DNA from: Marinovum sp034669705
Lineage (GTDB): Bacteria > Pseudomonadota > Alphaproteobacteria > Rhodobacterales > Rhodobacteraceae
Reading direction: 5' to 3'
NCBI RefSeq assembly: GCF_034669705.1
Contig: NZ_JAXMOR010000001.1
Span: 186,001 to 250,000, forward strand
DNA: 64,000 nt
Shown here: piece after piece, positions 50,500-58,327 of the stretch
Numbering within the stretch: position 1 is the first letter of the stretch
Layout: each line of letters begins with the position of its first letter
Made by a program: the position numbers and the translations under genes
The notes under the pieces: generated by a model
Seen by the model: the letters and a program-made list of their open reading frames with translations, nothing else
Databases searched by the model: none
Told to the model about the DNA's origin: nothing

Positions 50500-50722
50500 T
50501 TGCCCGCTCTTGTCTCTGCCCCGTGGAGGCCTGTTCTAGCCAAACCGGGGATGCCGATCCATCTGGATAACCCTGTGGATGATCCGCAGGGATAACTTCG
50601 GTGACCCAGGGTCACAGCGCCTTTGCCTCGGCTCATATGGTAGCCGATTGCAGGAGTTCTGCCAAATGTAGATTTGGACTGTGAGTCGCGGGTGTGTTTT
50701 CCCCAGCTATCCACAGGTGGAT

Positions 50723-51400
50723 TTATTTCTTGTTGGCTTCCTGCCACTTACGCGGATCGTTGAGGAAAGCCTCGACTTCGGTCAGCGTCTCGGCCGCGAA
50801 TTTGCCCTGCGCCTTCGCCTCGGCCAGCACGTCCCACCAGGTGCAGAGGTGGTGCAGCGCGACGCCGTGATCGCCGAGCGTCTTCTCGGTCTCGGGGAAG
50901 ATGTCGTAGTAGAATATCACCGCCGTATGGCCGCAGCTGGCGCCGGTCTCGCGGATCGCGTCGACGAAGGAGAGCTTGGAGCCGCCGTCGGTGGTCAGGT
51001 CCTCGACCAGAAGCACCCGCTCGCCCTCGGACATCGCGCCTTCGATGCGGGCGTTCTTGCCATAGCCCTTGGGCTTCTTGCGCACATAGGTCATCGGCAG
51101 CGCCATGCGTTCGGCCATCAGCGCGGCAAAGGGGATGCCCGCGGTCTCGCCGCCGGCGATGTTGTCGAAGGCCTCGAAGCCGGCCTCGCGCATCACGGTG
51201 ACGGCGAGGAAATCCATCAGCGTCGACCGGATCCGCGGAAAGGAGATCAGCTTGCGGCAGTCGATATAGCTGGGCGACGGCAGACCGGAGGCCAGCGTGT
51301 AGGGCGTGTCGGTGTTGAAGTTCACCGCGCCGATCTCGAGCAGCATGCGGGCGGTGAGGCGGGCGATTTCTTCCTTGGCGGGGTAGGTCGAGGGGATCAT
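50723..51400 (-). CDS. pyrE: Orotate phosphoribosyltransferase
   Basis: PyrE joins orotate to PRPP to give OMP in pyrimidine synthesis. The 225-residue protein has the PRPP-binding loop VLLVEDLTTDGGSK and the Y-I-D-C-R-K-L segment near the N-terminus. It is read on the - strand directly after pyrC, with 79 bases between them that carry a GCCTCCGGCGGGG-type repeat, and 241 bases before dnaB. The pair pyrC-pyrE is a normal pyrimidine linkage. Confidence 0.96.
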   Translation of the reverse strand: MIPSTYPAKEEIARLTARMLLEIGAVNFNTDTPYTLASGLPSPSYIDCRKLISFPRIRSTLMDFLAVTVMREAGFEAFDNIAGGETAGIPFAALMAERMALPMTYVRKKPKGYGKNARIEGAMSEGERVLLVEDLTTDGGSKLSFVDAIRETGASCGHTAVIFYYDIFPETEKTLGDHGVALHHLCTWWDVLAEAKAQGKFAAETLTEVEAFLNDPRKWQEANKK

Positions 51401-51443
51401 GACGGGGGTCCTTTTGGAGGCGGAGCGCCGAAAGAACTTTCAT

Positions 51444-51478
51444 GCCTCCGGCGGGGAATATTTTTGGCCAGAAGAAGC
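51444..51478. repeat. Dispersed intergenic repeat between pyrC and pyrE
   Basis: GCCTCCGGCGGGG followed by AATATTTTTGGCCAGAAGAAG fills most of the 79-base gap and abuts the pyrC stop codon. This motif type is, to my knowledge, widespread between genes in Rhodobacteraceae. A partial copy (GGCCTCCGGCGGGG) is at 16069 and a related GAGAAGAAGC string is at 19437. It has no clear hairpin with a T-run in the pyrC direction. Confidence 0.65.
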
Positions 51479-51479
51479 C

Positions 51480-52517
51480 TCAGGTGACGGTCCAATGCAC
51501 CGCGAAGCCCGGATCGAAAACGGTCACCGGGCCGTCTTCGGTGTCGATCTTCTCGGGGAAGGTGACGGCGTCGCCCCGGGTAAGGGTGATCGTGTCCTCG
51601 TTGACCGGCAGGCCGTAGAAGGCGGGGCCGTTGCGCGAGGCGAAAGCTTCGAGCCTGTCGAGGGCGTTCTCTTCCTCGAAGACATGGGCCAGCAGGGGCA
51701 GGGTGTTGGTGGCGGTGAAACAGCCGGCGCAGCCGCAGGCGCTTTCCTTGTTGGGATCGGTGTGCGGCGCGCTGTCGGTGCCGAGGAAGAAGCGTTGGTC
51801 TCCGCTGGTGGCGGCGGCGCGCAGGGCCAGCCGGTGCTCCTCGCGTTTGGCCACCGGCAGGCAGTAGTAATGCGGCTTGATGCCTCCGACGAGGATGTGG
51901 TTGCGGTTGATGATCAGGTGATGGGTTGTGATCGTCGCGCCGAGGCCCGCGTCGCTGGATTTCACGTAGTCGACGCCGTTGCGGGTGGTGATGTGCTCCA
52001 TCACCACCTTCAGGCCCGGGGTGGCGCGACGGATCGGGTCGAGCACCCGGTCGATGAACACCGCCTCGCGGTCGAAGATGTCGATCTCGGGGTCGACCAC
52101 CTCGCCATGCACGCAGAGCGGGCAGCCGATCTCGGCCATCTTCTCCAGCACCGGACGGACCTTGTCGAAATCGGCGACGCCGCTGGCGGAATTGGTGGTG
52201 GCGCCGGCAGGGTAGAGTTTGACCGCGGTGATCAGGCCGCTTGCGTGCGCGGCGGCGAGATCGTCCGGATCGGTGTCCTCGGTGAGGTAGAGCGTCATCA
52301 GCGGCGTGAAATCGGCGCCCGCTGGCAGCGCGGCGCGGATGCGGTCGCGGTAGGCCGTGGCATCGGCCCCGGTCACCACCGGCGGCACCAGGTTGGGCAT
52401 GATGATCGCGCGGGCGAAGTGGCGCGTGGTTTCGGGCAGCACGGCGCGCAGCATGGCGCCATCGCGCAGATGCAGGTGCCAGTCGTCGGGGCGGCGGAGG
52501 GTCAGGCTCTGGGTCAT
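51480..52517 (-). CDS. pyrC: Dihydroorotase
   Basis: PyrC closes N-carbamoyl-aspartate to dihydroorotate, the third step of pyrimidine synthesis. The 345-residue protein is the short (PyrC type I) form: RRPDDWHLHLRDG carries the two metal-binding His, VKLYPAGATTNS the carbamylated Lys region, and the distal FLGTDSAPH holds the catalytic Asp. Start ATG 52517. It is the first gene of pyrC-pyrE on the - strand. Confidence 0.96.
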   Translation of the reverse strand: MTQSLTLRRPDDWHLHLRDGAMLRAVLPETTRHFARAIIMPNLVPPVVTGADATAYRDRIRAALPAGADFTPLMTLYLTEDTDPDDLAAAHASGLITAVKLYPAGATTNSASGVADFDKVRPVLEKMAEIGCPLCVHGEVVDPEIDIFDREAVFIDRVLDPIRRATPGLKVVMEHITTRNGVDYVKSSDAGLGATITTHHLIINRNHILVGGIKPHYYCLPVAKREEHRLALRAAATSGDQRFFLGTDSAPHTDPNKESACGCAGCFTATNTLPLLAHVFEEENALDRLEAFASRNGPAFYGLPVNEDTITLTRGDAVTFPEKIDTEDGPVTVFDPGFAVHWTVT

Positions 52518-52559
52518 GCGCCAGCAGTTACACCAGCCGCGGGAAGGGTGCCAGAGGGC

Positions 52560-53495
52560 TTAGCCGGCCTTCTGCTTGCGGGCCTCAATCTCGTCGAGCC
52601 GGCGCTGGAACTTGGGCGCGTTCTGACGCGAGACCACGAAACGGCAGAGCCGTTCGGCCAGGGCGGTGCGCTTGTCGCGGTCGAGCGCGCCGAGCAGGTT
52701 GCGCAGATAGGCCGGGTGGCTGCGCCGCGCCCGCATCAGCCGGTAGAAGCTGTGGCGGTCGAGCTTGCCGGTGCCGGCCTTGGCGAGGATGCGATAGAGC
52801 ACCGCCATCTCCAGAAGCTCGCTCTGGATGGTGTCGCCGAGCCCCGGCACCGGTAGCAGCGTGGTCTGCGGGCCATGGAACAGTGCGGCATGCATGGCGT
52901 CGAGCTGTTCGCGCGGGTCGTAGATCACATGCAGCTGGTCGGCGGCCTGCGCCATGTCGGGGGCATAGCCGTAGCGCGACGTGAAATCCATCGCCCGCAG
53001 GTCGTTGAACCGGTCGTCCCAGCCGGCGAGCCGCGGATTGAGCGTCGCCTGCGGCTGCACCGCCACCACGGTGGCGCCCGGGCAGGCCACCGAGAAGGCC
53101 GTGGCCGCATAGCCGCAGGGGCCGGCGCCGTAGAAGATCACCCGGTCGAATTCGTCGAAGAACCCGTCGTCGGTGAGCTCGTCGAAGAATTCATAGACCT
53201 CTTCGGTGCGGAACCATGTCTCGCCGTCGCAGACCACGCCAAGATGCGACCAGCCCATGGCACGCACCAGGTCAAAGCCCAGCGGATGGCCGGTTTCCGA
53301 CAGCGCCTGGATGCCCTGGAAGCTTTCGAAGGTGACCAGCAGCGTGTCGCCCTCCTCGATGAAGGCGGCGGCGTGCTTGGGGCCGAGCGGAGCGTAGAAG
53401 CCCTCTTCCTCGGCAATCGCCTTGAGCGCGCCGAACCACTGCGCCTTGGGCAGAGAGGTCATCGGGGCATCGAATGTGTTCGGCGTGTCCTGCAT
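52560..53495 (-). CDS. Unknown family, alpha/beta-hydrolase-like
   Basis: A 311-residue cytoplasmic protein with no clear function. The middle carries FYGAGPCGYAATAFS, where GAGPCG resembles a nucleophile elbow (G-x-G-x-C-G), followed by VVAVQPQATLNPRLAGWDDR. Homologues I recall in Rhodobacteraceae are often labelled 'phosphoadenosine phosphosulfate reductase', but none of the PAPS reductase motifs (such as a C-terminal ECGLH) are present, so that name is probably wrong. GAGGAA seven bases before ATG 53495 fixes the start. It lies 42 bases upstream of pyrC and just beyond the glycosyltransferase cluster on the same strand. Confidence 0.75.
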   Translation of the reverse strand: MQDTPNTFDAPMTSLPKAQWFGALKAIAEEEGFYAPLGPKHAAAFIEEGDTLLVTFESFQGIQALSETGHPLGFDLVRAMGWSHLGVVCDGETWFRTEEVYEFFDELTDDGFFDEFDRVIFYGAGPCGYAATAFSVACPGATVVAVQPQATLNPRLAGWDDRFNDLRAMDFTSRYGYAPDMAQAADQLHVIYDPREQLDAMHAALFHGPQTTLLPVPGLGDTIQSELLEMAVLYRILAKAGTGKLDRHSFYRLMRARRSHPAYLRNLLGALDRDKRTALAERLCRFVVSRQNAPKFQRRLDEIEARKQKAG

Positions 53496-53616
53496 CGTCA
53501 ATTCCTCGAAGCGCACGCGGCTCTTGCGCGTTTGCAACAGGGATATCGAACAATTTAGGCGAAAATTGGAAGGATTGACCGTCGATCAAGGCGAATTCCT
53601 GACGACGTCCGCCCGG

Positions 53617-54657
53617 TCAGGGGCTTGCGGGCCGGGCCTTGCGGGCGTGGCGGTGCAGCCGCAGCGCCACCTCTGGCGGCAGCGGCTGTGACGGCGGGGT
53701 CATCAGCAGACGGCCAAAGAGCGCGCGTGCAGGCTCGTCCTGCATCAGCGCGGCAAAGCGCGCATGGCGCCAGGCCACGGCCTCCGCGTGCAGCCGGGAC
53801 AGCTCGGCGTCGGCGGCGAGGCGGGCGCGTTCCTTGTCCACTTCGGGCGCCAGCCGCAGCAGGGTGCGGTCCTCGTCGGTGTTGAAATTGCGCTCGGTCC
53901 AGTAGTCGAGACCCAGCCGATGGTCGGAATGCACCGCGCGGCCGCGGGCAGATTTCAGCACGAAGCTCTCCATCGCCCCCAGCGCGTAGTGGTTGAGCTG
54001 GGCCAGCCGGATGTGGCGCTGGCCCGGCGGCGAGAACACCCGCCGGTCATGCGCCTGAAGATCGGGCGCACGGCCCTCGCAATCGCGCCAGTGAACCGCA
54101 TGGCCCTCGCGCAGCCCGCGCGGCCGGTGCACCCCAAGCTGCCGGAAACTGCCGTCGTTGCGGTAGAGCGTCTTGAACATCTGCGCCCGCCACGGCCAGT
54201 GCATCACCTCCGGCGCGGCGCGGGTGAAGACCCGGCTCACCGGCGCGTCGCGATAGGCCACCTCGCCGCCGTTGCCAAACAGCCGCCAGGTCAGGGTGAT
54301 GGCCGTGGCCTCTGGCAGGACGGCGATCAGGTCGGGCAGGCGATGCCCGCCGACGTGGATGTTGACATATTCGTCGATGTCCAGCGCCATCAGCCAATCG
54401 GCCTGACGCACCGGCTTGACCTTGCCGGCCAGTTTCAGCGCGGTGAACTGGATGCCGGACCTGTCGTAGGGCCCCTCGTTGCGGATATGGGTGACCCCGC
54501 CCAGCGCGGCCAGCCGGTCGGCGATCAGGTCGGTGCCGTCGGAGCAGTCATTGGTGCAGATCACCACATGCGAAAACCCCACCGCGCGGTGATGCGCCAG
54601 CCAGTCGAGCAGAAAGGCGGCCTCGTTGCGCAGGCAGAGGACGGCGGTGGCCTGCAT
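53617..54657 (-). CDS. Glycosyltransferase family 2-like protein
   Basis: A 346-residue predicted glycosyltransferase of the Glyco_tranf_2_4 group. AVLCLRNEAAFLLDWLAHHR starts the nucleotide-sugar-binding fold, TNDCSDGTD follows, and the metal-binding motif is ALDIDEYVNIHVGG at ~91-104. The C-terminal half has HYALGAMESFVLKSARGRAV, shared with the two other members in this cluster. It is the same length as its paralogue at 58324 and is the last gene of the five-gene - strand cluster, four bases after the FkbM-type gene. Confidence 0.86.
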   Translation of the reverse strand: MQATAVLCLRNEAAFLLDWLAHHRAVGFSHVVICTNDCSDGTDLIADRLAALGGVTHIRNEGPYDRSGIQFTALKLAGKVKPVRQADWLMALDIDEYVNIHVGGHRLPDLIAVLPEATAITLTWRLFGNGGEVAYRDAPVSRVFTRAAPEVMHWPWRAQMFKTLYRNDGSFRQLGVHRPRGLREGHAVHWRDCEGRAPDLQAHDRRVFSPPGQRHIRLAQLNHYALGAMESFVLKSARGRAVHSDHRLGLDYWTERNFNTDEDRTLLRLAPEVDKERARLAADAELSRLHAEAVAWRHARFAALMQDEPARALFGRLLMTPPSQPLPPEVALRLHRHARKARPASP

Positions 54658-54661
54658 CAGC

Positions 54662-55360
54662 TCACCACGGCTTGCGGAAGGTCACGACCTTGCCTTCGGA
54701 AGCGCGGGGGAAATAGGTCAGCCCGGCGCGCTGCATGGCGTCGAACACCGCCTGAACGCCCGGTTGCCCGATCCATTGCGGGTGCAGTTCGATCACCGCC
54801 ACGCGCAGGCAGGACCAGTCAGCAGCGGGCAGCAGATCGGCCTCGCCGCCCTCGATATCGCAGATCAGGACGTCAGGCTTCACCTCCTCCAGCACCGCTT
54901 CGACGGCGTGACAGTCGACATCGACGGTCTGCAGGACGCCGTCGGGATTGACGGAGCCGTCGAGCGATGACGACAGGATGTTGCGGCGTACGTAGAAGGG
55001 CACCGGATCGGAAGGCAGAGGCGTCAGCAGGGCGTTGCGCAGGTCGATATGTTCGGCGCCGTTTGCCTCGTGCATGCGGCGGATGTGGGGGATGAGGGCA
55101 GGGTTGGCCTCATAGGTGACCAGCTGGGTGACCTTTCGCGCGACAGCCATCAGGGTCGAGACATAGCCGATGCCGCCGCCGAGCTCGAGCACACGGTCGC
55201 CTTCGTTGACCACGCGCAGCACCGCCTCGCATTCCTTGCGTTCGAAGGTCTCGGCCCGGAGGGCGGCACGTATGCGGCCCGTGGTAATGCCGACGGCCCG
55301 CGGCACCCGCATCCCGCGCGAGCGGATGTAGCCTCGGGCCGGCGGGGGATCGACGGGCAT
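54662..55360 (-). CDS. FkbM-family methyltransferase
   Basis: A 232-residue S-adenosylmethionine-dependent methyltransferase of FkbM type. Motif I is VLELGGGIGYVSTLMA, then YEANPALIP (motif II-like) and DVLICDIEGGEADLL with the conserved D-I-E-G of the family. FkbM enzymes methylate sugar or polyketide hydroxyls, so it may O-methylate a sugar in the glycan made by this cluster. ATG 55360 is preferred because the upstream gene's stop is one base away (TGAGATG), giving coupling; a longer frame to 55390 would overlap that gene. Confidence 0.85.
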   Translation of the reverse strand: MPVDPPPARGYIRSRGMRVPRAVGITTGRIRAALRAETFERKECEAVLRVVNEGDRVLELGGGIGYVSTLMAVARKVTQLVTYEANPALIPHIRRMHEANGAEHIDLRNALLTPLPSDPVPFYVRRNILSSSLDGSVNPDGVLQTVDVDCHAVEAVLEEVKPDVLICDIEGGEADLLPAADWSCLRVAVIELHPQWIGQPGVQAVFDAMQRAGLTYFPRASEGKVVTFRKPW

Positions 55361-55361
55361 C

Positions 55362-57686
55362 TCAGGTCTCCATGTCGAGCGCCAGCGCATAGGCGGCGCG
55401 CTCGGTGCCGGTCAGGCGCAGGGTCATGGCCTGCTCATAGAGCTCTGCGAATTCGGGGATGTTCCGCAGCTCCTGCGCCTTGGCGCGGTGCCAGTTGCGC
55501 CCGCGCGCGTGACAGGCCGCCAGTTCAGGGTCGGCCAGCAGCCGGTCAAACTCGGCCCGCACCCGCGGCACATTGCGCTTGATGGTGATGTCGCGGTGGT
55601 CGTTCCAGTCCATCCGGATCCAGTAGTTGAGCCCGATCGACCGGTCGACATGCAGGGCGCGGCCGCGCTGCCGCTTGATCAGGAAGCTTTCGGCCGAGCG
55701 CAGGGCGTAATGGTTGAGCTGCAGGAGGTCATAGCCGATCGAGCGTTTGGAATTGCGCCAGCCGTTGACCTTGACCTCGTCGCCCATCGGCTGGCCCGAG
55801 CCATTGACCCAGTGCACCCGGGTCTCCATGCCCGGCACCAGCTTGTTGGGCCGGTGGCACGACAGCTTGGTATAGGCGCCGATATTGCGCACCATGGTCT
55901 TGAAGCCCCATGCGGTGTGCGGCTTGGGACAGAACTTCGGCGCGCAGGCGTCGAACTGCTCGATCACAAAGCTGTCGTCGAGCCGGGTGACGCCATTGTG
56001 GCCAAAGAGCCGCCAGGTCATCGCGACATTGGTGGCCTCGGGCACCCGGTCGCGGAAATCGTCGAGCGTGCCGTTGCCGCAGCGGATGTTGATGAACTCG
56101 TCGACGTCGATATGGATGATCCAGTCCGAGTTGACGATCACCGGTTCCTTGAGCGACCGGTTGAGGGCATATTGCTGCGGCGACTTGCCCGACCAGTCGT
56201 CGTTGTTGCGGTGTTCGATCACCCCCAGCGCCTGCAGGCGGGCGAGAATCTCGTCGGTGCCGTCCTCGCAGCCATTGGTGTAGATCAGGAAACTGTCGAC
56301 GCCGATGGCGCGGTGATAGGCGATCCACTCGAGGATATAGGGCGCCTCGTTCTTCATGCAGCCGACGATGACGGTGCCGCTGGAACCCGGCGGCAGGGGC
56401 CGGCGCGGGGCCGGGGCAAAGGCTGCGGCCAGCTCTTCCTCGTTGACCAGCCCCAGACGGTTGTGCGGCGCAAACGGCCCGCCGCGCAACTGGGCGAATT
56501 TCTCCTTGGCGAGATCCGGCAGCACGGCCTCGGCCTGTTTCGTCAGCCCCGCGACCTCGCCCTTCTGGGCTTTCTCGGCGGCGCGCAGCTCGCGGGTGGA
56601 TTTCTCGATCCGGGGCAGGGCGGCGGCCAGGTATTGCGAGGCGCGAAAGCCCTCCGTCGTCTCGGCCTCCTGCCAGCGCGGCAGCGGCGGATCGGCGGCC
56701 AGCACCGGGGCCAGCGCCGGGGTCTCCTGCGCCAGCGTCGCCAGGGTGCCGGCGAACCGCTCGGCGATCGGGGCCAGCGTGCCGGGCTGCATCGTCGGGC
56801 CAGGGGTCCGCAGCTCGCCCAGCAGCCGCTTCCAGACCTGCCGCGAGACCGCGTGATCGCCCCGCGCCAGCAGCCGGGTCAGCATGTCGTTGAACTGCCG
56901 CGCCCGCGCGATCCACTCGGCCGAGGGCATGGCCGGCGGGCGGATCTCCTCATGCTTGCCGATCTGCGGGTCGAGGTCAAAGCTGGCGCGCAGTTCCTCG
57001 GTCACCTCCGCACGGCAGAGCGCGTCCACATCCAGCGGCCGGAAGCCAAAGCAGCCGGCGCCGAACACCCCCTGCCAATGCCGCCGCAGCCCGGCGTAAT
57101 CAAGCCAGGCCGGTGCCATCTGCACCTCCGGATAAAGGCCGCGATCCGGCCGCGCCTCGGGCCGGTCCGCCAGGCAGGCCGCCCACCAGTCGGCGCGCCC
57201 GGCCAGCCGCAGTTCGAGGTCGAGCGGCCGCATTCGCCCGTCCAGCACCTGCACGATATAGTGCCGCAGCAGCATCCGTGCCGGTCCGTCCACATGGGCG
57301 ATCACCTCGATCCGGGTGGAGATCGGCGCCAGGAGCGCCTTCAGCCGCTCAAGCTCCGACCGCGCCAGCAGGGTGGTGCCGAACTGGTGCGCCGAGAGGA
57401 TCAGGTGGTCGGCGCCGCTGGTCTCGACCTCGCGGGCCAGCGCCTCGGTGACATCGGCGCGCAGCTGCGCCTGCCGCTCTGGCGCGGCAAAGCCGCGGTT
57501 GTGGCGCAGGGTATCGACCGCGCCGGGATCGGTCACCGCCATGAACAGCCGGGTGTGGTTCTGCGCCCCGGGGCTGCGGGCAAAGAGCACGCCGCTGCGC
57601 AAAAGCTGCCGTCGCTTGGCCGCCAGCACCTGCTGCAGCCGGGTCGTGGCCCAGAGGTCCGGCCCGATATGGAGGCTGATCTTCAT
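55362..57686 (-). CDS. Sulfotransferase-like / glycosyltransferase fusion protein
   Basis: A 774-residue two-domain protein. Residues 1-~250 resemble a sulfotransferase: LHIGPDLWATTRLQQ at ~5-18 matches the HIGxHKTGTTxLQ PAPS loop but lacks the key Lys (the HKTG block reads DLWA). A ~180-residue helical linker follows. Residues ~437-745 form a glycosyltransferase domain with CMKNEAPYILEWIAYHR, TNGCEDGTDE and the metal motif IDVDEFINIR at ~526-535. The first domain is probably catalytically inactive or a scaffold, while the second looks intact. Start and stop overlap neighbours by four and one bases. I know of no described protein with this exact arrangement. Confidence 0.8.
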   Translation of the reverse strand: MKISLHIGPDLWATTRLQQVLAAKRRQLLRSGVLFARSPGAQNHTRLFMAVTDPGAVDTLRHNRGFAAPERQAQLRADVTEALAREVETSGADHLILSAHQFGTTLLARSELERLKALLAPISTRIEVIAHVDGPARMLLRHYIVQVLDGRMRPLDLELRLAGRADWWAACLADRPEARPDRGLYPEVQMAPAWLDYAGLRRHWQGVFGAGCFGFRPLDVDALCRAEVTEELRASFDLDPQIGKHEEIRPPAMPSAEWIARARQFNDMLTRLLARGDHAVSRQVWKRLLGELRTPGPTMQPGTLAPIAERFAGTLATLAQETPALAPVLAADPPLPRWQEAETTEGFRASQYLAAALPRIEKSTRELRAAEKAQKGEVAGLTKQAEAVLPDLAKEKFAQLRGGPFAPHNRLGLVNEEELAAAFAPAPRRPLPPGSSGTVIVGCMKNEAPYILEWIAYHRAIGVDSFLIYTNGCEDGTDEILARLQALGVIEHRNNDDWSGKSPQQYALNRSLKEPVIVNSDWIIHIDVDEFINIRCGNGTLDDFRDRVPEATNVAMTWRLFGHNGVTRLDDSFVIEQFDACAPKFCPKPHTAWGFKTMVRNIGAYTKLSCHRPNKLVPGMETRVHWVNGSGQPMGDEVKVNGWRNSKRSIGYDLLQLNHYALRSAESFLIKRQRGRALHVDRSIGLNYWIRMDWNDHRDITIKRNVPRVRAEFDRLLADPELAACHARGRNWHRAKAQELRNIPEFAELYEQAMTLRLTGTERAAYALALDMET

Positions 57687-58327
57687 GCCCTGTCCTCACC
57701 TTCGGCGACGTTCACCGGGTTGACGTTGCTCTTGCCCCACCAGGGCATCTCGCGCCCCAGAAAGCCGCCGATCCGCATTGGCGCGTCCGCGGCCGAGACG
57801 TCGATCCGCAGGTAATCCCCGGCGCCGGCAAAAAACCCGTCGAGCGCGGCGTAATGCCCGGCAATCCAGGTCTCACGCTCGCGCGTCGTCACCCCGTAGC
57901 CGGCCGGCAGCCCGGGGATATCCGCCGCCGGCAGACGCTCTGTCCCGAGGTTCGACCAGCGCAGCATCGAATCCGAGATCGCCTCTGGCGGCCGCCAGGT
58001 GGCCAGGAAGCGCGCCCCGGGATGCAGCGCGCGGATCGCGGCCAGCAGACCGAAGTCGAACTGCGGCCAGATCGAGCGCGGCGGGCGCAGGGCGTTGATC
58101 TCGGCAAAGCCGTCGAAATCCTCCAGCCCGTGCAGCGGATCGCCGCGCAGGAAATAGCCGTCATACATCACCTCGCCGACAAAGCGCCCGTGCAGCGCGC
58201 GGTCGCCGGTCTGCACCTTCTTGATCCGGTGGTCGGCCACATGCAGGCCGGATTTGCGCAGCGCGCGGGCCAGCGTGGTGGTGCCCGATTTCGGCAGCCC
58301 GAGGTTGATCACCCGCAACCGGCTCAT
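57683..58327 (-). CDS. Sulfotransferase
   Basis: A 214-residue sulfotransferase. The PAPS-binding loop is intact, VINLGLPKSGTTTLARAL (K-S-G-T-T), and a second region, FLATWRPPEAISDSMLRWS, fits the 3'-phosphate-binding segment. It presumably moves sulfate from PAPS to a sugar hydroxyl. It overlaps both neighbours by four bases, so it is co-translated with the glycosyltransferase upstream and the fusion protein downstream. The acceptor is unknown; a sulfated exopolysaccharide or glycolipid is likely. Confidence 0.85.
   Translation of the reverse strand: MSRLRVINLGLPKSGTTTLARALRKSGLHVADHRIKKVQTGDRALHGRFVGEVMYDGYFLRGDPLHGLEDFDGFAEINALRPPRSIWPQFDFGLLAAIRALHPGARFLATWRPPEAISDSMLRWSNLGTERLPAADIPGLPAGYGVTTRERETWIAGHYAALDGFFAGAGDYLRIDVSAADAPMRIGGFLGREMPWWGKSNVNPVNVAEGEDRA

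Noticed and set aside
50500..50722. Replication origin near dnaB
   Set aside because: The gap has a few TTATCCACA/GGATAA-like fragments (for example TATCCACAG near 50708), but no array of DnaA boxes or AT-rich unwinding element, so an origin is not supported.
52560..53495. Naming the 311-residue protein phosphoadenosine phosphosulfate reductase
   Set aside because: That label exists for relatives as far as I recall, but no PAPS-reductase motifs are visible.
55488..57815. 775-residue + strand open frame opposite the sulfotransferase-like/glycosyltransferase fusion
   Set aside because: Mirror frame only; the - strand gene has clear motifs and coupled neighbours.
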